From contig JAJEKV010000063.1 of NCBI GenBank assembly GCA_021234155.1, positions 8,144,095-8,208,094 of the forward strand: a stretch of 64,000 nucleotides of DNA, read 5' to 3'. Positions 12,371 to 22,841 of this stretch are shown here, piece by piece. The notes beneath the pieces are model-generated. The model made no database searches, was not told the origin of the DNA, and worked only from the letters and a program-made list of their open reading frames with translations. Made by a program: the position numbers and the translations under genes. How positions within the stretch are numbered: the first letter of the stretch is position 1; each line of letters opens with the position of its first letter. Origin of the DNA: Isoetes taiwanensis. Taxonomy: Eukaryota > Streptophyta > Lycopodiopsida > Isoetales > Isoetaceae.

Positions 12371-12572
12371 CCTAGGAGTCAAAACTATGGTGCCCTATGC
12401 TATTCTTTAATAAGAGATGGGTTTTTGGCCTCTTCAATGCCATGAAGTGCCATCTCCACTATATCTCGCAAAAGAAGAGCAACACCCACATGCAGACGAT
12501 CAGCAAGACCATACAAGCCAGGCGCAATAGACAGACCAACCAAACGTACTAGCCAACCCGTCGATGAATGCC

Positions 12573-13882
12573 ATGCTGTCAACCGAGCAAGTACATGCCT
12601 ACAAAGCAATCACAAGAGAAGCGCATGGGTTCCACGTCATCTCAAGCACGCCAGGATCTACCTAATGAAACACATGATACAGTACTTCATCAACGACGAG
12701 AAAGTAGTGCTGTATAGCAACCACCGAAATGGCTGCAACAAAGCTATCGAGAGGGGCCACCACTGCGCAATACCAATGAAATCCCAGGTAAACATGCAAA
12801 CCAAAAACACGAACTACAGTTCTCCAACTGCACTAACATACGATGCTCTTTCATTGTACAGCAAAAAATAAATTGGCCAAACAAAATCAGGCGTACAGAT
12901 CTAAGGCACCATCAGATATAGGCATTCCAAGTCCTTATCATCAACGAGACGTCAATGCTCACATTCACCAACCTCAATATGATACTCAGACAAATAGAAG
13001 AAGTGACAAAGCAACCATTGAGCGAATTCTTGCAAACACGAGCGATAATCCTCGTAGGCGAGCACGCTCAGCTCCCTCCCATGTGTAAGCACACTAAGGG
13101 AGATGCCGACAATGTGTGCAAGCTGTGTACCCTCGTGAACATACCCTACTTCGTACAAGCAAAGAAGTATCACCTGACACAATCAATCCGGCAATCCTCC
13201 GACCCAGAATACGTAACCTTCCTCAACGCAATAAGATAAAGGCCGCCGACCCAAAGCGAGCTCGAACAAATACCAGAAGCCCACATCATCTACAAAGAAG
13301 AAGCGCTCAACAACATCGATCATAACACCATAGTATTATGCACCCCCATCACGAGGAAGTTCGACATTGCAATACAATGGCCATGATGAAAATGTTCCCC
13401 AGCAACCGTATCCAAGGTACGAGTCCATGCCAATGCAACAACAGAATATAGAATAAGAAATTGGACTGACGACCCGACATTTCCACCAAATACTTTACGT
13501 CGCCGTAGGATGCAGAGTCATAATCATGACCAATATGGACATACTGGGAGAAATAGTCAACAAGAATGACAGGAACAGTCACATACATAGAGACCACGAA
13601 CAAATAGGAGATGCAAAAGGCATCACGGTCCACATTGACAACTCTTTCCAACACCACGTACATCAAACAAACGTTGGTTGAGTACAAAGACCAAGGGCAA
13701 CCATCTTCAAGAGAACATTCCTGCTAGCACTAGCAGATGTCATGACAGGGCACAAGAGTCAAAGCTCCACGATAGAAGGCAACGCAATCATGGTCGTGAG
13801 GAGGGCATACGTGATGCTATCACGAATAAAGGATAAGAAACAAGTGTCTGTCGTATTGCCAATCACGATAACAGACTTCTAG
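12573..13882 (+). pseudogene. Pif1-like helicase relic (Helitron type)
   Basis: Reading across several frameshifts gives nearly the whole Pif1/RecD helicase core in order. LSTEQVHAYKAI comes first, then a damaged Walker A (STPGST where GTGKT is expected), a YLMKHMIQYF stretch and ATTEMAATKLSRGATTAQYQ. Walker B follows as INETSMLTF with Asn for the usual Asp, then LVGEHAQLPPMCKH, VCKLCTLVNIPYF, SIRQSSDPEYVTFLNAIR, NNIDHNTIVLCTP, FLLALADVMTGHKSQSST and RRAYVMLSRIKDKKQVSV, ending at TAG 13880-13882. The family unwinds DNA; in plants, decayed copies of this kind usually come from Helitrons. I saw no Rep domain or Helitron ends, so Helitron origin is inference. Stops, frameshifts and lost catalytic residues make it inactive. 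Confidence 0.85.
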
Positions 13883-14705
13883 CCGAACAAAACGTTGTTA
13901 ATGTAGGAGCAACTGCATACGCCAAACCTTGCAGTACGATAGGGGGGTTCTATTCATTTTCCAAATGCCATTGGCAGGCGGATTCAAAAAGCGTGCAGTA
14001 AAGTACTCTCCTCGGCTCTTGCTGCTCCAAATTGGCTACTATAACTCCATATATCATCTAAGCCTCGTTGAAGGCATCTAGTCCTATAGTAAACCCCACT
14101 TTTCCATAATTCGTTCTATCAAAATCTCATTTCGGGATCCTCAATGTAAGATTCGTATATTAATACATATTCTTGCCATCAAAAAACAAAGAAGGGATAA
14201 TAGTGTACTCTCGTCAAACATGAAAGCCTTCCGTAGCATCGATCAACAATGCCACATATAGCTCTATCACGTAGCATCCAAATTCATGGCACCTTCCAAA
14301 TGCCATCGCAGGGGCCTATCACAGAGCATTGAAATTCATACCCTCTCCCTATTGCGCCTCTCCATGTATAGCGTGCACTACTTCTAGGGCGTTAAGCCAC
14401 TTCTGGCTCATGTCTTAATGCACAAACTCCACAAGAAGAGCCAAACAAGCCAAAGAAGAACTTATCAAGCTGCTATAGAAACAAAAGAAGAGCATCAACA
14501 AAGGTTGGACGAACTTGCACAATATCAACGTCGATGGAGATCACAACCACTCACATACAGAATAGCAAGGACACTTGAAGTCAGACAAGTAGAATGATAC
14601 CACTGCAGGTCATTCAACAGGGAGTGCATATATTATGGAGCATCCAAATTCACAGTACCTTCTAAATGCCATCATTCACCCCAACCCTGCATTTCCACTA
14701 GTTGT
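13883..14705. repeat. Non-coding DNA with three copies of a short direct repeat
   Basis: The motif ATTCATGGCACCTTCCAAAT plus GCCATC occurs imperfectly near 13950, 14285 and 14648, spaced about 335-360 bp. This hints at a degenerate tandem unit of that size. No coding potential was recognised. Confidence 0.4.
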
Positions 14706-16474
14706 GTTTTCGGAGGGGGTCGCTCTTTTTCACGCACTTACGGCCCGCGTCAAATTTGAAGGTCTAAAACATCACCACATCTCACAAATCTTGCACCATT
14801 CGTTTCTTCATCGATCAGATGATCCAATGATGTAATTTCCCCATAAAAAAATGGCCAGACATCCAGTTCTATCGTGTTGAAGGTTAGGGAGTCATGGCGC
14901 CATCTCCAACGGGCAATTAGTTCCTATTTCGTGGCATTATATAGCCACGTACCGTCCTAGTTAGAAGTTGTCATGTTATAAATATATGAAAGATGTTACA
15001 GATATACGAAAGTATATGATGTTAGAATATAATAAAATAAAAAGAAGAAGAAATATAACACAAAAGTCATTGTAGCCATAATTGAAAAACAAATAATTGA
15101 ATAAAGTGCACGATGATGGAACGATAAAAGGCATGATTTGGACATCACTACTACTATGCGTGTGGGATAATTGGGGGCAAAAATCACGTTTTAATACCTT
15201 GGAAACAAGGTTCCTACGTAGTTTCATTGTAAAATTCATAATTTAATCCCGTTTTGACTAAAACAGACTCGAGACTAGAGTATAATCAATTCATGTAATT
15301 TGCTTATTGAGTTATAAATGTTGACCACTTTGATCTCTCCTTTCCCAATCCTTGCATTGGCTATCGCTATGTCATTCTTCATTTGAAACTGACTTATTTT
15401 GCTTTCGTTAAGATGGGTCTTTGTGCCAATGTTTTGTTTCATTCAGTTCGAATTTCTTGCCCTAGCTATGTATAGTCCCAAGAGCTTTTGGTCTATGTGG
15501 AAGTTATGTTCATCATTTTGTCCATTGATGGTTAAGAGTAAAAAATATGTAGGCAATATAATTTCAAACACAAAACACTATCAAAATTCGGGAGAAATCA
15601 TCTAGCTAAACAATAATATTTTGGAAAGTAGACCACCTCCTCCTCTTGTTAAGAGTCTTAAACAATATAAATTCAACACAAAATACTACCATGGTTATCC
15701 AGTAGCTAATCACTAGCTAATTTTGCAAAGTAGACCTCCTCCTCCACCTCCGGATGGTTTGGATTAAAGTACTGATTCTTATGCAAAGCCCTCCTTTGAA
15801 AAAAAAGAAACAAGTTAACTAATCTTGATGTTGATGCAACACGCTAGTAAAGCCAAAAGTCACAATTGTTTAGTTTATTGATCAAATTGCAAAACATGTG
15901 CATGAAGAATCAATTGGATTTAGATTCTTGAGTGCATGATAGGATGGAGGCCACTATGCTCATTTGATAGTCTACATGTTCATCTACTGGGGCCACACTC
16001 TGAACAAATATTTTCATCTAATTGGCCTATTGAGTTTATTATACGAGCAGTGGTGTGGGATTAAGAATAGAGTAGACTAGAATAGATTTTTTAAACGTTT
16101 ATCAAGACCAGAAGGCCACAGGACTATTACACTGGGCTAGTACAAGCATTACTACTAGGATTTTAAAAGCCTTGCCTCTAAAGATTTTCAAGGAAGAACC
16201 TCTTCAGAATCATTAATAAATAAGTCGATACAAAGAAGATCATAGTGACTGCTGATGGCTCAACAATTGAAGTACATCTACAACCTCAAGTATGTATAAT
16301 GTCAAGTCATGCACATATGGTGCTCTGAGAAATTGTGGAAGTGTGAAATGCAATGCTAATATTAAAGAACGATTATTGATTATTTCAAAAGCATGACATC
16401 TCAGAAGTGTATGGTTTTCATCCTTGATAACCTATAATTGAAACATGTACATAATCTCGCTCTCGTGGCAATTC
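14706..16474. repeat. Segment copy A of a 1.8-kb duplication
   Basis: About 1.77 kb that recurs in the same order and orientation at 17562-22160 (copy B) once two insertions are removed. Shared landmarks are GGGGTCGCTCT, a TATAGCCACGTACC block, TATGCGTGTGGGA, AATCACGTTTTAATACCTTG, CTAGCTATGTATAGTC, CATCATTTTGTCCATTGATG, and the end ACATGTACATAATCTC plus GTGGCAATT. Copy A has the intact (empty) versions of both insertion sites. It also contains an old SINE copy at 16065-16225. Confidence 0.85.
16065..16225 (-). mobile_element. SINE-like copy, minus strand, inside segment A
   Basis: Minus-strand copy: an AGAATAGA tail-like start on the plus strand, then the reverse of the GGACGTTAAAA block, CTGGGCTAGTACAA, ACTACTAGGATTTTAAAAG and AAGATTTTCAAGGAAGAACC. 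The same insertion is present in segment copy B (21776-21915), so it predates the duplication. Part of the flank is also found beside the copy at 35971. Confidence 0.75.
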
Positions 16475-17561
16475 AACCATATGCTCACTATCCTCTCTGT
16501 GCATTCCAATGTTTTCATTCTTTGAGGGTAAGGTCATATCTTAAGATAACCCCTTTTCTACCATGTTCAATGCTTCAGTTACCCTGGAACTTTTATTTCC
16601 CTCCAGAATGTTGTCCTGAATCCATTCTAAGGCTGATTAACTATCTTAACTGAATCAGGCCCTTTCCAAGCTACTCTATTATTTCTCACTGGCTTTCTTG
16701 TATTGCCCATCCCTGCTTTCCCTTGGGGCCCATTATTCCCCGCTTCCCTTCTATTGTGCCCACATTCATCTTCCTTGCTACGTTTCTTTATATTGTTATG
16801 ACAAGCTTCTACATTCATGCATAATGAAAAACTCAAAGTATGGGGACTTACGTGGCTCATTTATCCTTGAATGCTCAGACCCCAACACAGTTGATCTCGA
16901 TTTTTGTAGTGGCAAATTGGCACTCACATAACTTCTTGACCAAAATCCTTCCTCTACTTTGGGAGATGCATTTATCTGGACCGAGTTTATGTGTTTTCCA
17001 ACGACTATGGCCTCCTAGAGCAGTTGTAGAGCAGCTGATTTTTGCCTCATCTGTGCCACATCCCCTTCTTTTACACTTCCTTCCGCCCCAATGCCCAATC
17101 CTTCTATAGTTTTCTCTAATCTAGATGCAAAATTATAAATTATCTTACCAGGAATTGGAGCTTTTGTTCCAAATATCACAGTTGATGCTTCATGCATTCT
17201 ATCATCGCCCTTAGTGCCACCGGATAGCCCCACTATTATTTTCGATGCTCTGGCTGCTGCCTGAGCGAGCATCAAAATCGCAACCTTCTCTCCTGCTACT
17301 ACAGTCGTAGCTCTACTAGAATAGAATAGATTTTTAACATCGACGAAGACCAAGCAAAGCATTGTGCATATATATACAATTTCATGGCTGCCTACTTAAC
17401 CACGTACTTATGCCCAACCGCCTAGCAACACCGGATAGTTGTTACTACCAAAAAGTTTGAAATGTAGATAATATATCAAACACCATAAATATAGAAGGGA
17501 ATTGGGGCAACTTCGAAAAAATTGTGTCTACAAAATTTCTTTGCCTTTTTATATTTTAGGA
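16475..17561 (-). other. Spacer between copies A and B with an unrecognised minus-strand ORF
   Basis: Lies between the two 1.8-kb direct copies. The minus strand is open over 17015-17362 (115 codons) and reads ATTVVAGEKVAILMLAQAAA, then KIIVGLSGGTKG and KTIEGLGIGAEGSVKEG. The composition is protein-like, but I recognise no domain. The two flanking 1.8-kb direct copies would be compatible with LTRs around a small internal region, but I could not find TG...CA ends, a primer-binding site or a polypurine tract. A truncated SINE tail lies at 17318-17352 (minus). Confidence 0.3.
17318..17352 (-). mobile_element. Truncated SINE-like fragment (tail and 3' block)
   Basis: GAATAGAATAGATTTTTAAC followed by ATCGACGAAGACCAAG is the reverse complement of the family 3' block with a TATTC tail. 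Nothing of the central part remains. It overlaps the start of the minus-strand ORF at 17362. Confidence 0.55.
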
Positions 17562-17625
17562 GAGGGTCGCTCCCTTTCGCAGACTTAAGGCGCCTGTCAA
17601 ATTTGAACATCTAAAACATCACTAC

Positions 17626-17947
17626 GGGTGAAAGCATGCTAGGGTGTACCATCTAAAGTTCTTTTTAGGGAGTGCAAAACTACCCAAAAAAGTACCCAGC
17701 ACTGGGTACTGGGAACTTGCATAAATGTCTCAATAAACAATAAGTTTGAGAGTTGATTCGTTAATTTTAGTCTTTAATAGTATTGTTATCCTCTAATACT
17801 ATAGATTGACATGTTATTGACCTTCAATTCAAAAGTTTTAAATCAATTTTAATAGGAAGAAAAAACATGAAGTACCAGTTTTAAAAGTACCCAGTGAAGG
17901 TACTTTTGAGGGTTCCAAAAGTGGTACACCGTAGCATGCTTTCACCC
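17626..17947. mobile_element. 322-bp MITE with 26-bp inverted ends
   Basis: The element begins GGGTGAAAGCATGCTA then GGGTGTACCA, and ends with the reverse complement of the same sequence (one mismatch over about 26 bp). The 4-bp target duplication CTAC is at 17622-17625 and 17948-17951. Segment copy A has the unfilled site at about 14765-14790 (AAACATCACCACATCTCACA), which confirms both ends. Inside, AAGTACCCAG recurs near both ends. It is non-coding and non-autonomous. A 4-bp TSD with a GGGTGAAAGC start does not let me name the superfamily. Confidence 0.92.
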
Positions 17948-18445
17948 CTACATCCAACAAATCTTGCGCCATTCGATTCTCCACAAGTCGTATGATCCAA
18001 TGGTGTAATTTCCCCATAAAAAATGGCAAGGCATCGAGTTCTGCCAGGTTGAAGGTTAGGGGGTCAAGGTGCCACCTCCAACGGACAATTAGTCCCTCTT
18101 TCATGGCACTATATAGCCACGTACCATCCTAGTTAGGAGTTGTCATGTTATAAATATATGAAAGATGTTACAAATATATGAAATGAAGGCTTTATCTACC
18201 CCCGACTGGGGTTTTCCCCAAGAAAAGAAACTTGATATAGTTTCAATTCGGAAACTATATAAAGCTTCAGGGGAAACTATCCTCTCCACCTGCCCTGAGG
18301 CGCTAAGGTGAGGCGCCTCGCCTCAAGGCCGCCCGAGGCCCGCCTCGGCGCAGATGCAAAGTGATGGATGGCGTTGGAGCAAATGGCAAAGGAAGGATGG
18401 CGCCTGCAGTGTGCCTCGAGTGGATGTCCGCCAGAAAGCATGCCT

Positions 18446-19075
18446 GGGGTGGCCGGGCGCCTTGGCGCAGTGGTCGAGGATGCACCTCCTCCGGAAGCCA
18501 CTTCTCTGAAGCGTTTTCCCCGAAGCCTTCCCCCCCGAGCCGGGCTTCCGGCGCTTTGGGCTTATTGGATGCTTGGTTTTGAGCTTCAGCCTGCCCTACT
18601 CACACCGCCTTTCTACGTCGCTATGGGGGTTTTGGGATTCTACCCGCTTTCGGGCAGCTCTTATGGTCTAGTGGTTTGATCGAAGTTACTCCAGGGGTGG
18701 GCACCGTGATCTCTGACATCAGCATCTATTTGCCCTGGGTTTCAAAGGAGAGGATGGAGGTTTAGCTGCGTGCATGAGTCCGCACTAGTACTCTGCACTT
18801 ACCGTGAAGAGGTTACCGGTTTGGGCGCTTTGTTGAAGTTCTGTTTGTTGGAGGTATGCTTGTTGCTTTTTGCAGCAGCATAGCTTTTTGGATCTGTGGT
18901 CATCATGGCAACGGTTTTTCCCCAGTGGGGTTTTTTAATCCGGGCCATGGTGCTCACGGGCTTCGGCCCATGCAATGTATTTTTTGTTTTCTTTGTACTT
19001 GTGGTCGCATGTCCTCTGTGACGCTGCCTTTGTGGTGCGACGTAAAAATATACTTCCTTCCTTCCTTCCTTCCTT
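18446..19075 (+). mobile_element. SINE-like unit with tRNA-like head, nested in the Mutator-like element
   Basis: GGCGCCTTGGCGCAGTGGTC near 18458 matches a Pol III A box (TRGCNNAGYGG), with a weak B-box-like GGTTTGATCGAAG near 18674. Towards the 3' end is the family's central stem (GGTTTTTCCCCAGTGGGG then TTTTTTAATCCGGG, near 18914-18946) and a tail CGTAAAAATATACTTCC followed by repeated TTCC, ending about 19075. The CATAGGTCAG part of the 3' block is missing. The 5' limit is uncertain; the block is GC-rich compared with its surroundings. Confidence 0.5.
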
Positions 19076-19899
19076 AAGAAACTTAAAAATAGTCCATCGA
19101 AGTGTTTTTTTCTTTGAACTTCTCTAATGATTTCGGATTGTCCATCCATGCTTCCATATCCAAGGAGGATCTATTACTACCAAAATTTTCTTGCATTAAA
19201 TGCCTGCTTTCTTTCTAAATTCTGCTCTGATTCTCAAAACTTCACAAATGCTTCATCCAGGCTTCGATTTTGAGAGAGATTTTGAGGAGATGCTTCATCT
19301 CGGTTTGGATTTTGAGAGATATTTTGAGCGGATGCTACTGTTGCGTTATCATTGGTATGTAGATCCTGCACTGAGCTTGGTAATTCAAAAATTGCTTTGT
19401 CTTAATTTGTAATCATCCAGAAATATGAATAACTAGGATTTAGATGTCGGATTCTCTTCTGTAGCATTGCCTTATTTCTATTTTATTCCGTTAGCATCCT
19501 TATATAAACCTTTTGATTCTTCCTTAAACTTTTTTATTCTTCCTTTTTTATTCCGGAAGCAGTAGATAAATGTGGAGCTTTTTTATTCCAGATTATTTGG
19601 CCGATTTGGGCTTCCCAGGAGCAGAGAATTTATTTTTTCTTGATTCACCACATTTGCAGCGATTCTTGAAACATATTGAAATTTTGATGCCACAGATATC
19701 TATGCTAGATGATTTGTGAAAGAAATTATTCGTGATCTGTTTGTGCTTTATCGTCTTTATCTCGATCCGGTTACTGCTCGAAAAATTCGTGATTTATCTG
19801 AAAGCTGTAACTTGCATGAATAAAGGATGCTCAAGGAGCTCTGAAGATGGAGAAAACAAACAAGTTCAAGTATTTATAAGATAAACGTGTGCTCACGAA

Positions 19900-20350
19900 G
19901 GTTCCCTTCCAATTCAAAATGTTGGCGTGCTCCTTATGCTAAGAGGACACCATTTAATGCATGTTATCATACAATCTTGCATATGTGCCACAAGATCTTA
20001 CACACGTGTCTAGACTCCTTCATTTTATTTTACAAAATGGAAACCTTATAGGGTTTCCTATCCAAAAGTAAAACTACATACAGAAACCTTACAAGAAACC
20101 TAATGTAGTATCCAGGGAAATTTAATGTAGTTTCTTTGGAAACCTAATGTAGTTTTAATTTCTTTGGAAACATAGTGCAGTTTCAAATTCAAAATGTTGG
20201 CGTGCGACTCACACTAAAAGGACACCATTAATGCATTTGGAAATACAATATTCCACGATCTTACACACATGTGGGTAGATTACATTTTGTCATATAACCT
20301 TGCACATGTGCCACAAGGTCTTACGCACGTGCCTAGACTCTTTCATTTTA
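19900..20350. repeat. Internal tandem duplication in the Mutator-like element
   Basis: AATTCAAAATGTTGGCGTGC, GGACACCAT, TTGCA-ATGTGCCACAA and the CTAGACTC block followed by TTCATTTTA recur in order, once at about 19912-20030 and again at about 20188-20350. They are separated by GGAAACC-rich sequence. This is typical of expanded subterminal repeats. Confidence 0.65.
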
Positions 20351-20476
20351 TATTTTATTTTTAAAAACGGAAACCTTATAGAGCTTTTCCAAAAGTAAAC
20401 TACGTATAGTTTTCATGTCGGAAACCTTACAAGGTTTTCATTACAGGAAACCCAAGCTAGTATCAATGGAAACTTA

Positions 20477-20545
20477 ATGTGGTTTCAATGGAAACCTGAT
20501 GTGAAAACTACATCAAGTTTCCATTGAAACCACATTAAATTTCAA
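20477..20545. repeat. Long hairpin near the right end of the Mutator-like element
   Basis: AATGTGGTTTCAATGGAAAC is followed after a short loop by its exact reverse complement, GTTTCCATTGAAACCACATT, with a GATGT/ACATC step inside. The arms are at least 20 bp. Simpler versions of the same words occur near the left end (18228-18270). Confidence 0.8.
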
Positions 20546-21775
20546 AAAGAAACCCTATGAGGTCTCTGACAAAGTCCAACCCAAATTGGGAGTAGATAAA
20601 ACCATCGTATATTGTATATGAAAATATACGATGTTAGAATAGAATAAAATAAAAAGAAGAATAAGAATAAGAATGATTTTTTATCGTCCGCTAAGGCCAA
20701 AAAATTGAACCCAACGTGAAGAAAAATAACACAAAAGTCATTATAGACATAATTGAAAAAAGTGCATGATGATTGGACTTAATTGGAAGGACAAAAGGCA
20801 CGATTTGGACACCACTACTACTATGCGTGTGGGACAATTGGGGGCAAAAATCACGTTTTAATACCTTGGAAGCGAGGTTCCTACGTAGTGTCATCACAAA
20901 ATTCATAATTCAAATCATGTAAGTTCTGTTTATTGAGTTATAAATGTTGACCATTTCGATGCATTGGCTATCGCTATGTCATTCTTCATTTGAAATTGAT
21001 TTATTTTATTTTCATTAAGATTGGCTCTTTGTGGCCCTGTTTTGTTTCATTCATTTTAAGCTTCTTGCCCTAGCTATGTATAGTCTCAAGATTTTTTGAT
21101 GTATGTCGAAGTTATGTTCATCATTTTGTCCATTGATGGTTAAGAGTAAAAAATATTTAGGCAATATAATTTCAACACAAAATACTATCAAAATCCAGGA
21201 GAAATCATCTAGCTAAACAATAACTTTTAAAAAGTAGACCACCTCCTCCTCCCATTAAGACTCTTAGACAATATAAATTCAACACAAAACACTATCATGG
21301 TTATCCAATAGTTAAACACGAGCTAAATTTGGAAAGAAGCCCCCCTCCCCCTTCCTCTGGATGTTTTGGATTAAAGTATTGATTCGTATGCAAAGCCATC
21401 CTTGGAAAAAAAAAGAAACAAGTTAACTAATCTTGATGTTGATGCAACACGCTAATAAAGCCAAAAGTCACAATTGTCCGGTTTATAATTTTTATTGATC
21501 AAATTGCAAAACATGTGCATGAAGAACCAATTGGACCCAGATTCTTGAGTGCATGATAGGATGGAAGCTACTAAGTTCATTTGACAAAGTCTACATGTTC
21601 CTTTACTGGGGCCATGCTCTGAACAATTCTTTTCTTTTGATTGACCCAATGAGTTAATAATACGAGCAGTAGTGGACTAAGAACTATGTGCAGATTCATC
21701 TAAAGCCACAGCTCTAAACATGTCGTTTCTTCTGATTGACCTATTGAATTAATTATGTGAGCAATAGTGGGAGGT

Positions 21776-21915
21776 TAGAATAGAGGAGAATAGAGTAGAT
21801 TTTTTAATGTCCATGAAGACCAAAAGGTCATGGGACCCTTACACTGGACTAGTACAACCATTATTACTAGGATTTTAAAAAGTACAGTAATGATGATACT
21901 AGACAATAAGTTTGT
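21776..21915 (-). mobile_element. SINE-like copy, minus strand, inside segment B
   Basis: Sister of the copy at 16065-16225, with the better preserved block GTCCATGAAGACCAAAAGGT, CATGGGACCC, CTGGACTAGTACAACC and ACTAGGATTTTAAAAAG, and a GAATAG-type tail on the plus-strand side. Its flanks match copy A, which shows one insertion event before the duplication. Confidence 0.78.
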
Positions 21916-22295
21916 ATAAAGAAGATAGTGACTGCTGATGGCTCAGTAATTGAAGACGCACATCTAGAACCTCAAGTATGTATAATGCTAAGTCATGCAC
22001 AGATAGTGCTTTCAGAAGTTGTGGAAGTGTGAATGTAATACTAATGTTGAATAATGATTCTTGATTATTTCAAAAAGCAGGACATCTCAGAAGTTTATGA
22101 TTTTAATCTTCGATAACATGCAATTGAAACATGTACATAATCTCACTCTTGTGGCAATTGCGGCCGCTGTCACCTACATGTTTCAACTCATGGCTTGTGG
22201 GACTCTGTACAGATTGATGCAGCTCTGTGCGTGATGCAGAGAGGCATACAAGTAAAATATGGAGTTCCAATTAGTTAGCTAGTCTTCGGAAACAA

Positions 22296-22330
22296 GGTGG
22301 TCTCCGAGGACGTTAAACATTCTTTTTTTT
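22296..22330 (+). mobile_element. Fragment of the SINE 3' block
   Basis: GGTGGTCTCCGAGGACGTTA plus AACATTC followed by a T tract matches the family 3' block. Only about 30 bp remain. Confidence 0.45.
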
Positions 22331-22410
22331 TTTTCATTTAAAAAAAAAACTGAAGAAGAGGGCAGGAAAACTTAAAATGTAAATAAAAATAATCATACCT
22401 AACCATATTT

Positions 22411-22445
22411 CTGTTTAAGGTATGTGGACCATATACCTTAAACAG
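22411..22445. repeat. Inverted repeat upstream of the U-box gene
   Basis: CTGTTTAAGGTAT and ATACCTTAAACAG pair around a short GTGGACCAT-containing loop. It lies about 400 bp upstream of the U-box start codon and may be the core of an old MITE. Confidence 0.65.
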
Positions 22446-22841
22446 ATAAAGACACACACGTAGATTCGGCAGGCTGGATATTTTAAGAATGAAAAACATA
22501 CACATACCTAACTGAGTTGTCGACGAAATAGATTGAATACGTGGCAATATCTAGACCGTTGAAAACACGCACGAGCGATCAATTTGACCCTCACTCGTGG
22601 ACGCGCCATAGCTGGTTCCGGCGGCTAAACTCTAGAAGAAGCTGAAAGGTCAATCTTTGCCCACTTAGTCTGCATTCTGCCTCCGTGTTAGTGTCCCTAT
22701 TTCTGATTCTGCTGCTTAATTCTTCCAACCCAACAAGCAATTTCGTCGCTCGCGCTCTCGCTCTTCGCCCATAAGTCTGCCAGCAGCTAACTTCATCTGG
22801 TGCAGCTTTTATTATGCTAGATCTTCTCCGGCCGATCTTCC

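Larger units (their letters stand above)
18184..20614. mobile_element. 2.43-kb non-autonomous Mutator-like element
   Basis: It is flanked by a perfect 9-bp target duplication, TATATGAAA (18175-18183 and 20615-20623). The unfilled site is preserved in copy A near 14992-15012. The ends share a diverged inverted repeat: TTTATCTACCCCCGACTGGG near 18190 and, on the opposite strand, TTTATCTACTCCCAATTTGG near 20600. Subterminal regions carry more inverted sequence (GGAAAC and GTTTCC clusters). The 9-bp TSD is the Mutator hallmark. No transposase is seen; the inside holds a SINE-like block and internal tandem repeats. Pairing at the extreme tips is poor, so the superfamily is probable, not certain. 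Confidence 0.72.
17562..22160. repeat. Segment copy B of the 1.8-kb duplication, with two insertions
   Basis: Same order of landmarks as copy A, interrupted by the MITE at 17626-17947 and the Mutator-like element at 18184-20614. Removing these and one copy of each target duplication leaves about 1.83 kb, close to copy A. The SINE at 21776-21915 matches the SINE in copy A. Copy B ends at GTGGCAATTG near 22160, after which the two sequences diverge. Confidence 0.85.
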
